From CALBLZ01 sp041917855 (GTDB lineage Bacteria > Patescibacteriota > UBA1384 > CAILIB01): a DNA stretch of 12,447 bases. The first letter of the stretch is position 1; each line of letters opens with the position of its first letter. Location of the stretch: assembly GCA_041917855.1 (NCBI GenBank), contig JAYRWT010000010.1, positions 1-12,447 of the forward strand, read 5' to 3'. This document shows positions 1-6,553 of this stretch, piece after piece. Below the pieces are notes generated by a model. It ran no database searches. It saw only the letters and a list, made by a program, of their open reading frames with translations, and was not told the DNA's origin. A program made the position numbers and the translations under genes.

Positions 1-198
1 ACCGCGAACGTTGGTAGTAGAAGCTACCTTGAAGGTTACGGTGTGAACCGATGCTGTAGTAGAGCGGCTGTCGCTCAAACTTACCTGACCCTCTGTGAGA
101 GGGGCGCCATATGCTGTGGTTGCAAGACCAGCAGCGCTAAAACTCAGAGCTGTGCTGAGTGAAACGATGCTACTTACTACCTTCTTAAACTGTATCAT
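1..198 (-). CDS. Secreted surface protein, N-terminal part (runs off left edge)
   Basis: The frame is open for all 66 codons from the ATG at 198 to the window edge, so only the N-terminus is visible. Residues 1-30 form a classical Sec signal peptide: MIQFKK, then a hydrophobic Val/Leu/Ala/Ser stretch, with a likely cleavage near Ala-Tyr-Gly (28-31). The mature start contains LTEGQVSLSDSRSTTAS followed by alternating polar and hydrophobic residues (HTVTFKV). This resembles the first beta-strands of small secreted proteins common in Patescibacteria, which often carry a Leu-Ser-Asp-Ser-Arg motif followed by a Thr-rich strand. That family link is from memory of the pattern, not a search. The start is secure because a near-perfect Shine-Dalgarno precedes it and a consensus promoter lies about 90 nt upstream. 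It is a separate transcription unit downstream of the atp operon. The function is unknown; an adhesin or pilin-like role is possible. Confidence 0.8.
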   Translation of the reverse strand, partial: MIQFKKVVSSIVSLSTALSFSAAGLATTAYGAPLTEGQVSLSDSRSTTASVHTVTFKVASTTNVRG

Positions 199-202
199 GT
201 GA

Positions 203-210
203 CCTCCTCC
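203..210 (-). promoter_or_regulatory. Strong Shine-Dalgarno of the secreted protein gene
   Basis: On the minus strand GGAGGAGG lies 4 nt before the ATG at 198. It is the clearest ribosome binding site in the window and fixes that start. It contrasts with the atp genes, where GGAG-like runs abut the start codon or are absent. Confidence 0.8.
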
Positions 211-287
211 TTGAGGGTTACCTTAGTGGCTACGTTAAGTTGTATATAAATGTATGACACTGTACGAAATACAATAGTCCTGGATCA

Positions 288-317
288 ATTGTATGAATCG
301 GGGGTAATGGGTGTCAA
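288..317 (-). promoter_or_regulatory. Sigma70-type promoter for the secreted protein gene
   Basis: On the minus strand a perfect -35 hexamer TTGACA (312-317) is followed after 18 nt by TACAAT (288-293), 5 of 6 matches to TATAAT. Transcription would start near 281 and give an 80-nt leader before the ATG at 198. The promoter sits just beyond the atp operon terminator, so the gene is separately transcribed. Confidence 0.75.
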
Positions 318-350
318 CGATCTAAAGTCTAAGTCTAAGGTTGTGGTGAT

Positions 351-372
351 AAAAAAATGGCTCACAGAGCCA
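351..372 (-). terminator. Intrinsic terminator of the atp operon
   Basis: On the minus strand TGGCTC-TGT-GAGCCA forms a perfect 6-bp stem with a 3-nt loop, followed directly by seven T. It lies about 107 nt beyond the atpC stop and just before the next promoter. The rest of the 280-nt gap from 199 to 478 holds only that promoter, its leader and AT-rich sequence. Confidence 0.85.
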
Positions 373-478
373 ATACTTGTTTACAATGGTTATCAGGTTA
401 AAAATAGATTTTTACCTTGTACTCCGAGGTATAAGTGTTACATTTTTTGACATAAGTATTTGTATGACCTTATACGCG

Positions 479-730
479 TTATAGCCCAACTAGGATGGTT
501 ACACCATTATTATGGACCCGGATAATGCCTGCCTCGATTGGAAACTCTGTAGACTGTTGACCGTGAAGTTCCAATGTGCCGGGTGTTAGCTCAGCAAACA
601 GAGGAGTATGACTTGGTAGAATTCCTAACATTCCTTTGGCGGTAGGTGCAAAGACAAAATCAGCCGTGCCATCAAAAAGCACTTGGTTAGGGTCGATAAT
701 GCGTACATTTAGCACTGGCTTATCGGCCAT
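479..730 (-). CDS. atpC: F1-ATPase epsilon subunit, N-terminal beta-sandwich only
   Basis: This is the 83-residue epsilon subunit of the F1 central stalk, which binds gamma and contacts the c ring. The sequence matches the N-terminal beta-sandwich: VRIIDPNQVLFDGTADFVF, then the hallmark GMLGILPSHTPLFAELTPG (about 33-51) and GIIRVHNNGVTILVG at the end. The family is usually 130-140 residues. The C-terminal two-helix domain, which inhibits ATP hydrolysis in many bacteria, is wholly absent, and the stop follows the last strand directly. Short epsilons occur in some natural lineages, so this need not be a broken gene. It is the last gene of the operon, five nt after atpD. AAAGGAG abuts the ATG with no spacer, so translation probably depends on coupling to atpD. 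Confidence 0.92.
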   Translation of the reverse strand: MADKPVLNVRIIDPNQVLFDGTADFVFAPTAKGMLGILPSHTPLFAELTPGTLELHGQQSTEFPIEAGIIRVHNNGVTILVGL

Positions 731-735
731 CTCCT

Positions 736-2208
736 TTACTTAACTCCCTTTGCCTTCCACTTTTCTACTGCTTCTTCCACATTGCCCACATAGAGGAAAA
801 CGTCATCAGTCATTTCGTCGTAGACACCAGAAAGAATTGCTTCCACTCCAGCTACAGCATCTTCACGCTTGGTGAACTTACCGGGAATGTTGGTAAATTT
901 CTCTGCGGTAAAGAATGGCTGTGCAAAAAACTTTAGTACTTTTTTAGCACGACCTACGGTTACTTTTTCGCCCTCGGATAATTCATCCACACCAAGGATG
1001 GCAATGATGTTCTGCAGACTGCGGTACCGCTCTAGAGTTCGCAGTGCCTGCTGCATGGTAAGGTAGTGCTTTTCACCTACAACATCGCGATCTGCCGTGG
1101 CACTGCTGGCGAGAATATCCATGGCGGGGAAGATTTTCTGCTGAGCAATTTTACGGGAAAGTACCACAGTGGAATCAAGGTGGGCAAAGATTGCCTGTAC
1201 TGCGGGATCTGAAAAGTCATCAGCCGGTACGTAAATAGCCTGCACCGAAGTAATCGAAGCAACGACTGTCGATACAATACGCTCCTGTACCTCACCCATT
1301 TCTGAGGCAAGTGTGCTCTGGTAGCCAGTTTCTGAAGGAATACGCCCAAGTACCGTAGATACTTCCATGCCCGCCTGAATAAAGCGGAAGATGTTATCAA
1401 TGAAGCAAAGCACGTCATTCTGGCTGGAGTCACGTAGGTACTCAGCAATGGTCACGGCGGTGAGTGGCGTGCGGAAACGCATGGCTGGTGACTCATTCAT
1501 CTGACCCAGCACTAAGGCTACGTTCTTTAATACATCTGTTTCCATGAGGTTGAGCCAGAGCTCGTTACCCTCACGGGTGCGCTCACCTACACCACACATT
1601 ACAGAGCGCGTACCATGGGCCATGGTGGTGTTGTGAATAATCTCGGTCACCAACTGCGTCTTGCCCACGCCAGCACCACCGAAGAAGCCGATCTTTCCAC
1701 CCTTATAGAATGGCGAGAAAAAGTCGAGCACTTTAATGCCTGTCTCAATAATTTCAATATTTGTTTTTATGTCGGTAAACACAGGGCTAGGGCGGTGGAT
1801 AGCCCAAGCATCCTTGGTAACTATCTCTTCTCCATCGTCTACCTGTTTGCCAAATACGTTTACAATGCGACCAAGGAGCTCTTCGCCTACGGGCACTTTC
1901 ATACCTGAACCGCTGTTCTCTACTAGTAGGCCAATGCGTAGGCCGCGGGTTGGGCCCATCGCCAGGCAGCGTACTACGTTGCCAGCTAGGTGCTCGAATA
2001 CCTCCAGCATCATCCGCTCGTCATTATCGACGTAGAGGGCGGTATAGATGTCTGGTAACTCACGCGGGAATTGTACGTCTACAACAGCGCCGTGCACCGA
2101 AATAATTCGGCCACGCGGTAGCGCAGGTGAGATCGCTGGCGAATCTGGTGCGGCGGTAGGCTCAGGAGCTTTAGCTGCCTTTTTTTCTTTAGTTGTGGCT
2201 TTACCCAT
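736..2208 (-). CDS. atpD: F1-ATPase beta subunit (catalytic)
   Basis: This is the 490-residue catalytic beta subunit. From the ATG at 2208 the sequence shows an N-terminal Lys/Ala/Pro-rich tail (1-31), the beta-barrel (GRIISVHGAVVDVQFP), the P-loop GGAGVGKT (177-184) and GERTREGNE (208-216), whose first Glu is the catalytic carboxylate. It also shows QMNESPAMR with the conserved Arg (244), then CFIDNIFRFIQAG. The DELSEED lever is present as DELSEGE. The C-terminus (IPGKFTKREDAVAG, VGNVEEAVEKWK) is normal. All residues needed for ATP turnover are visible. A longer frame could start at 2271, but the ATG at 2208 begins just before recognisable beta sequence and has a -10-like TATACT exactly 6 nt upstream. 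The gene is split from atpG by a HAD phosphatase gene and about 94 nt of non-coding DNA, so it may have its own promoter. Confidence 0.96.
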   Translation of the reverse strand: MGKATTKEKKAAKAPEPTAAPDSPAISPALPRGRIISVHGAVVDVQFPRELPDIYTALYVDNDERMMLEVFEHLAGNVVRCLAMGPTRGLRIGLLVENSGSGMKVPVGEELLGRIVNVFGKQVDDGEEIVTKDAWAIHRPSPVFTDIKTNIEIIETGIKVLDFFSPFYKGGKIGFFGGAGVGKTQLVTEIIHNTTMAHGTRSVMCGVGERTREGNELWLNLMETDVLKNVALVLGQMNESPAMRFRTPLTAVTIAEYLRDSSQNDVLCFIDNIFRFIQAGMEVSTVLGRIPSETGYQSTLASEMGEVQERIVSTVVASITSVQAIYVPADDFSDPAVQAIFAHLDSTVVLSRKIAQQKIFPAMDILASSATADRDVVGEKHYLTMQQALRTLERYRSLQNIIAILGVDELSEGEKVTVGRAKKVLKFFAQPFFTAEKFTNIPGKFTKREDAVAGVEAILSGVYDEMTDDVFLYVGNVEEAVEKWKAKGVK

Positions 2209-2214
2209 GCCTCC

Positions 2215-2220
2215 AGTATA
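2215..2220 (-). promoter_or_regulatory. Putative -10 element TATACT, leaderless atpD promoter
   Basis: TATACT (5 of 6 to consensus) ends 6 nt before the atpD ATG, the spacing at which transcription would begin at or next to the A of ATG. No good -35 is seen: TTCTGT with an 18-nt spacer is the best. The same ATACT-N6-ATG arrangement precedes the c-fusion gene and the beta-helix gene. GGAGG lies between this element and the ATG, with only 1 nt before the start codon. Confidence 0.45.
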
Positions 2221-2248
2221 CGGCAGCCTGCATATAAAACAGAAGTGC

Positions 2249-2265
2249 CCGACCACGGTGGTCGG
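2249..2265 (-). repeat. Perfect inverted repeat between the HAD gene and atpD
   Basis: CCGACCAC and GTGGTCGG flank a single central base, giving a perfect 17-nt palindrome in the only sizeable gap inside the operon. A T-rich stretch (TTTTATAT) follows only after about 9 nt on the minus strand, so it is not a clean terminator. It could be an operator for the proposed atpD promoter (centre about 49 nt upstream of the ATG), an mRNA processing or stability hairpin, or a weak attenuator. Confidence 0.6.
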
Positions 2266-2302
2266 ACACATTCATAGTAATGGGCGGGTACATGCAGAAA
2301 GT

Positions 2303-2851
2303 CTACAGCCTGTGGCGTTTTTCTAGCTGGCGTTTGAGCTGTATGTACCAAGGATCAGGACCGAGCGGTTCTACCATGAGGGTAGGGATGCCAAGTCGGT
2401 TAGCACCGAGGATATCGGTGAAGAGCTGGTCCCCAATCATTACCACTTGGGTGAGGTTGGGGTTGCCCAAGAGCTGGAGCGCCTTCTTGTAAGGTTGAGG
2501 GCTAGGTTTAAGGCCGGTAAAGACAGTTGCTAACAGTAGGTGCTCAGCTCCAATCTGCTCTGCAATCGATGTAAGGCGCTCTCTTCGGCGTTTTTTAGGG
2601 ATAACTGCGTTGGAAAGCAAACAGATACCCCTAATGTAGCCATTACTCATAGCGCGGTGAAGGTGTGCGCGCACCTCCGGATGCACCTCGGGACCCTTAT
2701 GTAGGGCAAGGGTGTTGTCTACATCGAGAATAAGGTAGCTAATACCCTGAGCGTGCAGCGCCTTAAAGTCGATATCGGTAAACCTCTGCTTACCATGGGT
2801 CGGCCGGTAGTGGCCAGAATTCTTGCGAAACAGGGTAAGCATAGCTGACAT
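2303..2851 (-). CDS. YqeG-type HAD-superfamily phosphatase
   Basis: This encodes a small soluble HAD phosphatase. All four HAD motifs are present: DVDNTL (43-48) with the nucleophile and acid/base Asp, LLSNA (78-82), a Lys in GLKPSPQPY (Lys115), and GDQLFTDILGANRLGIPT (from 140). The GDQL-TD-L-GN-R-G pattern and a size near 180 residues fit the YqeG/phosphatidylglycerophosphatase-like family. The substrate cannot be read from sequence. The frame is open back to 2935, overlapping atpG by 47 nt. I chose the ATG at 2851 because it follows the atpG stop and leaves a family-like N-terminus; the ATG at 2842 is equally possible, and neither has a clear Shine-Dalgarno. Its position between atpG and atpD is unusual, since those genes are normally adjacent. 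It is probably co-transcribed with the atp genes. Confidence 0.85.
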   Translation of the reverse strand: MSAMLTLFRKNSGHYRPTHGKQRFTDIDFKALHAQGISYLILDVDNTLALHKGPEVHPEVRAHLHRAMSNGYIRGICLLSNAVIPKKRRRERLTSIAEQIGAEHLLLATVFTGLKPSPQPYKKALQLLGNPNLTQVVMIGDQLFTDILGANRLGIPTLMVEPLGPDPWYIQLKRQLEKRHRL

Positions 2852-2888
2852 ATTAGTAGAAAATAATCTGCCTGTCACGAATAAACGT

Positions 2889-3755
2889 TTACCAGAGAGC
2901 GCTGCCAGCAAATACTTCTCCAATCTTTTTATCAATCATTTTACGGCGTTGCTTGTTGTATTCCAGGCGTAAATCGCCAAGTAAAGTGGTGGCGTTATCT
3001 GATGCCGTCTTCATGCCAATCATCTGTGCGCTAAACTGAGCCAGGCGAGCGTCAAAGATCTGCTGCTGAAACAGAGCGGCGCGCAATTTTTTACTGATAC
3101 CTGTAATTAGCTCATCCACACTTGGTTCAAAAATGTATTTACCTGTTAGCTTCTCTTTGTCCTGTGGGGCATCAGGCACTGGGTTAACAATAGAGAGGGC
3201 AACAACCTCACGTGTAGCCGTGTTAATAAATCGCGAGTACACCAGAGTTACCTGCGAGTAGTAGTCAAAGAGCGTGATTAAACGACGCAGGTCTTCAATG
3301 GTAAAGTTATCCACAACTTCATAGGGGAAGTTCTTTACTTTAAAGTGTCCATTGGCAAAGTATTCCTGTCCTTTTTTACCCACAATAAAGAAATCAGAAT
3401 CTTTTTCGTCGCTGATCAGCCGCTCTACCTTGTTATAAATCTCAATATTGTAGCGACCAGCCAAGCCCTGATTAGATGTTATTACCACTACAGCCCGCTG
3501 GCCTGGGTGCACCTCTACTTTTGCTTCCTTTGCTTTTTTCTCGGCGGCCTGAATCGCTTTTGCGTCCATCTCGTTGCGCAGGGCTACAAGCTCACTGAGC
3601 ATTTCATTAGCTGCCTCTACGAATGGCCGGCTAGTGAGCACCTTGCCACGCAACTTCATCATGCGCAGGGTTGCAATCTGTTGTAGGGCATTAGTAAAGT
3701 CGCCAACCGAGCGCACAACTGCCATTTGCTCTTTCACTTCATTGAGTGTGGCCAT
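2889..3755 (-). CDS. atpG: F1-ATPase gamma subunit (central rotor shaft)
   Basis: This is the 288-residue gamma subunit. The N-terminal helix (NEVKEQMAVVRSVGDFTNAL, then QIATLRMMKLRG) and C-terminal helix (MKTASDNATTLLGDLRLEYN, then KQRRKMIDKKIGEVFAGSA) pair to form the coiled-coil shaft inside the alpha3beta3 head. The middle Rossmann-like domain includes VVITSNQGLAGRYN, the counterpart of the usual SDRGLCGGLN segment. Length is normal. The ATG lies 2 nt beyond the atpA stop and has GGAGGG about 10 nt upstream, inside the end of atpA. An intact gamma with both terminal helices means the head can still drive or follow rotation of whatever is attached at the c-ring end. Confidence 0.95.
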   Translation of the reverse strand: MATLNEVKEQMAVVRSVGDFTNALQQIATLRMMKLRGKVLTSRPFVEAANEMLSELVALRNEMDAKAIQAAEKKAKEAKVEVHPGQRAVVVITSNQGLAGRYNIEIYNKVERLISDEKDSDFFIVGKKGQEYFANGHFKVKNFPYEVVDNFTIEDLRRLITLFDYYSQVTLVYSRFINTATREVVALSIVNPVPDAPQDKEKLTGKYIFEPSVDELITGISKKLRAALFQQQIFDARLAQFSAQMIGMKTASDNATTLLGDLRLEYNKQRRKMIDKKIGEVFAGSALW

Positions 3756-3757
3756 GG

Positions 3758-5404
3758 CTACTTACCCTCCGACTTTTTGGCCTCATCACCCTCACCCTCT
3801 TTTTGCTGTCCTGGGTCTGGCACAATAGGTGCGGCTATTGGCTCCTCTTTTTCTGCCTCAATCATTAGGTAGGCTGTTTGCGCGGTACTAGTTGGAAGGT
3901 AGTCTTTAATTATCTGCACAACAAGCTTATCTATCTCAGTTATTTCCTTCTCGGTGACTGAGCGCTCGGCATACTCCTTGTACTGCCCTTTCCGGTAAAA
4001 GCTAATAATCTCATCTCGTATGATTCCAACGTCAGAAATATCTACGTTATCAGTTTTACCCGAGGTTACAATGTGCATAAGCAAGGTTTTCTCTGGGTTA
4101 TCTAGGCTCATGCGCGCATCTTGGCCAAACATGACCAAGATACGTTTACCACGTTTAATTTCGCGCTCAGTTTCTTCTGTAATTTCGGTATTAAGCGTTT
4201 CAAACGACTTAACCTCGTTATATCGTGCCATCTGAGCACCAGCCAGCTCGCCTAGCTTGCGTAGGGCGGGCGGCTGTACGCCACCACCAATACGCGATAC
4301 CGATGCGCCAGAGTTCACAGCCGGCAGGATACCCTCGTGCATCATGTTTACGTCCAGGTAGATGTGTCCGTCGGTGATCGACATCAAGTTGGTACAGATA
4401 TACTCAGAAAGGTCGCCGTTCTGCGTTTCAGCCATGGGGAAGCCCGTCAGTGAGCCTCCATTTAGCTTTTCATGGAATTTAGCCGAGCGTTCCAACAAGC
4501 GGGAGTGCAGGTAGAAGATGTCTCCTGGGTAGGCGTCACGACCAGGAGAGCGCTTGAGTAGAAGCGACATTTGGCGATAGGACTTGGCCTGCTTGGATAG
4601 GTCGTCGTAAAAGATGATTGCATTCTTTCCTTGGTACACAAAGTATTCAGCCAATGCAGTACCAGCGTAGGGGGCAATAAAGTTAAGCGAAGGCGGGTCA
4701 TCTGAGCCTGCCAGCACAATTGTTGTGTAATCCATGGCTCCCGCCCTACGCAACCGCTCCTCTAAAGCGCGGATTTTAGCGCGTTGCGCACCAATGGCAA
4801 CGTAAAAACAGTAAATATCCTTGCCCTTCTGGTTCATGATAAAGCTCTCCACCAGCTTAGTCTTACCAGATTTGCGATCACCGATAATTAGCTCACGCTG
4901 GCCACGCCCGAGCGGGATAATGGTATCCACTACTAGTACGCCGCTCTCAAACTGTTCGTTTACCGGTGAGCGCTTGGCTACACCTGGAGCTAGCGCCTCC
5001 ACAGGCATCACCGTATGTGAATGGATTGGTCCCAAGCCATCCACAGGGTTACCGAGTGGGTCAACTACCCGTCCGAGCAATCCTTCACCGGCGGGAATAA
5101 CTAATACTTCTCCAGTTGAACGCACGACATTACCCTGACGAATCTTGGAGTAGTCGGCCATTACTACGGCCTCAATCTCTTTTTCATTTACGCCGAGCAC
5201 GAGCGCTGGCACGATTTGATCGCCGGTATTCACTTCTACAAGGTCTTCCACGCGCACACTCGGCAAGCCTTTAATTTTAAGTACGCCATCACCGATGTAC
5301 ACCACCTCACCAATCTCCTGAACAATTGGCTTGCTGGAGTGTTCAGGAAGCGTATTCTTTAGTGCTTCGGTAATCTGGGTTGTAGGAGCAATTTTTTTAG
5401 GCAT
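3758..5404 (-). CDS. atpA: F1-ATPase alpha subunit
   Basis: This is the 548-residue non-catalytic, nucleotide-binding alpha subunit. It shows the beta-barrel domain (EVVYIGDGVLKIKGL), the P-loop GDRKSGKT (175-182, versus the common GDRQTGKT), and FYDDLSKQAKSYRQMSLLL. It also has PGRDAYPGDIFYLHSRLLER and SVSRIGGG with Arg371, the arginine finger that acts at the beta catalytic site. The C-terminal helical domain (GQDARMSLDNPEKTLL and onward) is present. The last ~35 residues form a charged Glu/Lys/Pro tail beyond the usual end, which is unusual and probably disordered. The ATG overlaps the atpH stop by one base (TGATG), which implies translational coupling. Together with beta, this is a catalytically competent F1 head. 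Confidence 0.96.
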   Translation of the reverse strand: MPKKIAPTTQITEALKNTLPEHSSKPIVQEIGEVVYIGDGVLKIKGLPSVRVEDLVEVNTGDQIVPALVLGVNEKEIEAVVMADYSKIRQGNVVRSTGEVLVIPAGEGLLGRVVDPLGNPVDGLGPIHSHTVMPVEALAPGVAKRSPVNEQFESGVLVVDTIIPLGRGQRELIIGDRKSGKTKLVESFIMNQKGKDIYCFYVAIGAQRAKIRALEERLRRAGAMDYTTIVLAGSDDPPSLNFIAPYAGTALAEYFVYQGKNAIIFYDDLSKQAKSYRQMSLLLKRSPGRDAYPGDIFYLHSRLLERSAKFHEKLNGGSLTGFPMAETQNGDLSEYICTNLMSITDGHIYLDVNMMHEGILPAVNSGASVSRIGGGVQPPALRKLGELAGAQMARYNEVKSFETLNTEITEETEREIKRGKRILVMFGQDARMSLDNPEKTLLMHIVTSGKTDNVDISDVGIIRDEIISFYRKGQYKEYAERSVTEKEITEIDKLVVQIIKDYLPTSTAQTAYLMIEAEKEEPIAAPIVPDPGQQKEGEGDEAKKSEGK

Positions 5405-6006
5405 CAGGTCGTTTCTACTACTGCTTTGTGCCAGTTCTCGCGAAAAATATCGAGCTGCGTTTTAATACTAAAGTCAGAAAGGTAGCTACCAAACTGTATA
5501 ATTGCGCCGCCAATGAGATCCTTTTCTACCTTAACACTGACCACAACTGGTCTATCAATTTTTTTGCTCAGTAAAGCGGCAAACTCCCATACATCATGCT
5601 CCTTAAAATGCACTGCTACAGTTAACTTAACAATTACAAACTGCTGAGCTTGTTTTTGTAGGTAACGTAACAAATCGCCCAGCTCCTTTTCATCAAAAAA
5701 GCGAAGATCTTTTCGGTGTACTGCATCCTCGAGCAGTCCGTGTAGCTCAGGGGAATGCACGCTATCGACAACTTTCTGCAAAAAAGAGAACTTTTCTGTA
5801 TCTGTTTTACCCTTTTGTTCAAGGACTAGGCTAATCTCCTCATCCATAACCATATCTAGCAGGTTAATGATGGAGAGGTGTAGAGCATCCAGCTGCTCGG
5901 CGCGGTACAACTTAGCCAGCAGTGCCGAAACCAACTGGTAGGGTTCGGCCTTGCTGCCGACATGTTCGGCAGGAGCTGCCAGGGCTGCCTTAGCACGCTG
6001 GCTCAT
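5404..6006 (-). CDS. atpH: F1Fo-ATPase delta subunit (peripheral stalk)
   Basis: This is the 200-residue delta (OSCP-type) subunit, which sits on top of the F1 head and holds the b-subunit stalk. An N-terminal helical domain (about 20-120) is followed by a C-terminal domain. The C-terminal domain contains VKVEKDLIGGAIIQFGSYLS (158-177), the delta signature with the conserved Leu-Ile-Gly-Gly, then a terminal helix. The first ~18 residues are an Ala-rich extension. The start overlaps the atpF stop by 4 nt (ATGA), and the end overlaps the atpA start by one base, so expression is tightly coupled. Having delta and b shows that a peripheral stalk was retained even though no subunit a gene is visible. 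Confidence 0.92.
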   Translation of the reverse strand: MSQRAKAALAAPAEHVGSKAEPYQLVSALLAKLYRAEQLDALHLSIINLLDMVMDEEISLVLEQKGKTDTEKFSFLQKVVDSVHSPELHGLLEDAVHRKDLRFFDEKELGDLLRYLQKQAQQFVIVKLTVAVHFKEHDVWEFAALLSKKIDRPVVVSVKVEKDLIGGAIIQFGSYLSDFSIKTQLDIFRENWHKAVVETT

Positions 6007-6536
6007 TTGATTGACTTCTCAATCTTTGATTCTTGCAGCGCTTTCATAACTACCTTTTTTTGCAAATCATACTCCATGTCGTTGCTCAAGACTTTTTTGG
6101 TTACATTCATTACCAGGTTCATCAGATCTTTCTCAACTTCCTCCTTACGGCTCTCTATGTATTCTTCCGCCTTTAGTTTTGCTTCCTGTTCGTACTTGTG
6201 CACGCGAGCCTTGGCGAGCTCTAGGGCATGCTCCTTTTCTTTTTCCAGTTTTTCCATTTCTGATTTGTACTGTTGCTCGATTGCCTCTTTATCAGTTTCG
6301 GTTTGTGCAGTCAGGGCCTTCTTTTGCTCCTCCACCGTTTCAATCTGCTTTTCAGATTCCAAAACGGTGCTATTCACGGATTCATTAGCCTCATGTTTAA
6401 TTTGGCGTACTCGCTCTTCTATCTGCTCACGCACCTTACGACGGCGAATAGTAAAGACAAGTTCAATTGCCGCCACAAAGAAAATAGTGGCAGCAAGAGC
6501 GGCGATTCCAGCAAATATAAGAACTTCTTGACGCAT
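6003..6536 (-). CDS. atpF: Fo subunit b (peripheral stalk)
   Basis: This is the 177-residue b subunit. A single N-terminal membrane helix (about residues 5-27, FAGIAALAATIFFVAAIELV) is followed by Arg/Lys residues (RRRK) on the cytoplasmic side. A long charged coiled coil follows (about 35-150), rich in Glu, Lys and Gln with heptad-like spacing, and then a C-terminal region that would bind delta. The fold and length are normal for b. It starts 17 nt after the c-fusion stop, with GAGGGG almost touching the ATG. In a classical synthase the b membrane helix packs against subunit a, which is not found here, so its partner in the membrane is an open question. Confidence 0.9.
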   Translation of the reverse strand: MRQEVLIFAGIAALAATIFFVAAIELVFTIRRRKVREQIEERVRQIKHEANESVNSTVLESEKQIETVEEQKKALTAQTETDKEAIEQQYKSEMEKLEKEKEHALELAKARVHKYEQEAKLKAEEYIESRKEEVEKDLMNLVMNVTKKVLSNDMEYDLQKKVVMKALQESKIEKSIK

Positions 6537-6553
6537 GCCCCTCTGTTATTGAT

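Noticed and set aside
250..450. Plus-strand frame of 66 codons in the gap between the secreted gene and atpC
   Set aside because: It overlaps the minus-strand promoter and the atp terminator, has no ribosome binding site and no recognisable protein features.
2209..2271. Longer N-terminus for beta starting at 2271
   Set aside because: The extra 21 codons run through the palindrome and have no beta-subunit similarity; the ATG at 2208 fits the family and the -10 signal better.
6003..6006. Possible recoding of UGA (alternative genetic code)
   Set aside because: atpF and atpH both end naturally at TGA with overlapping starts of the next gene, and Trp is encoded by TGG, so the standard code holds.
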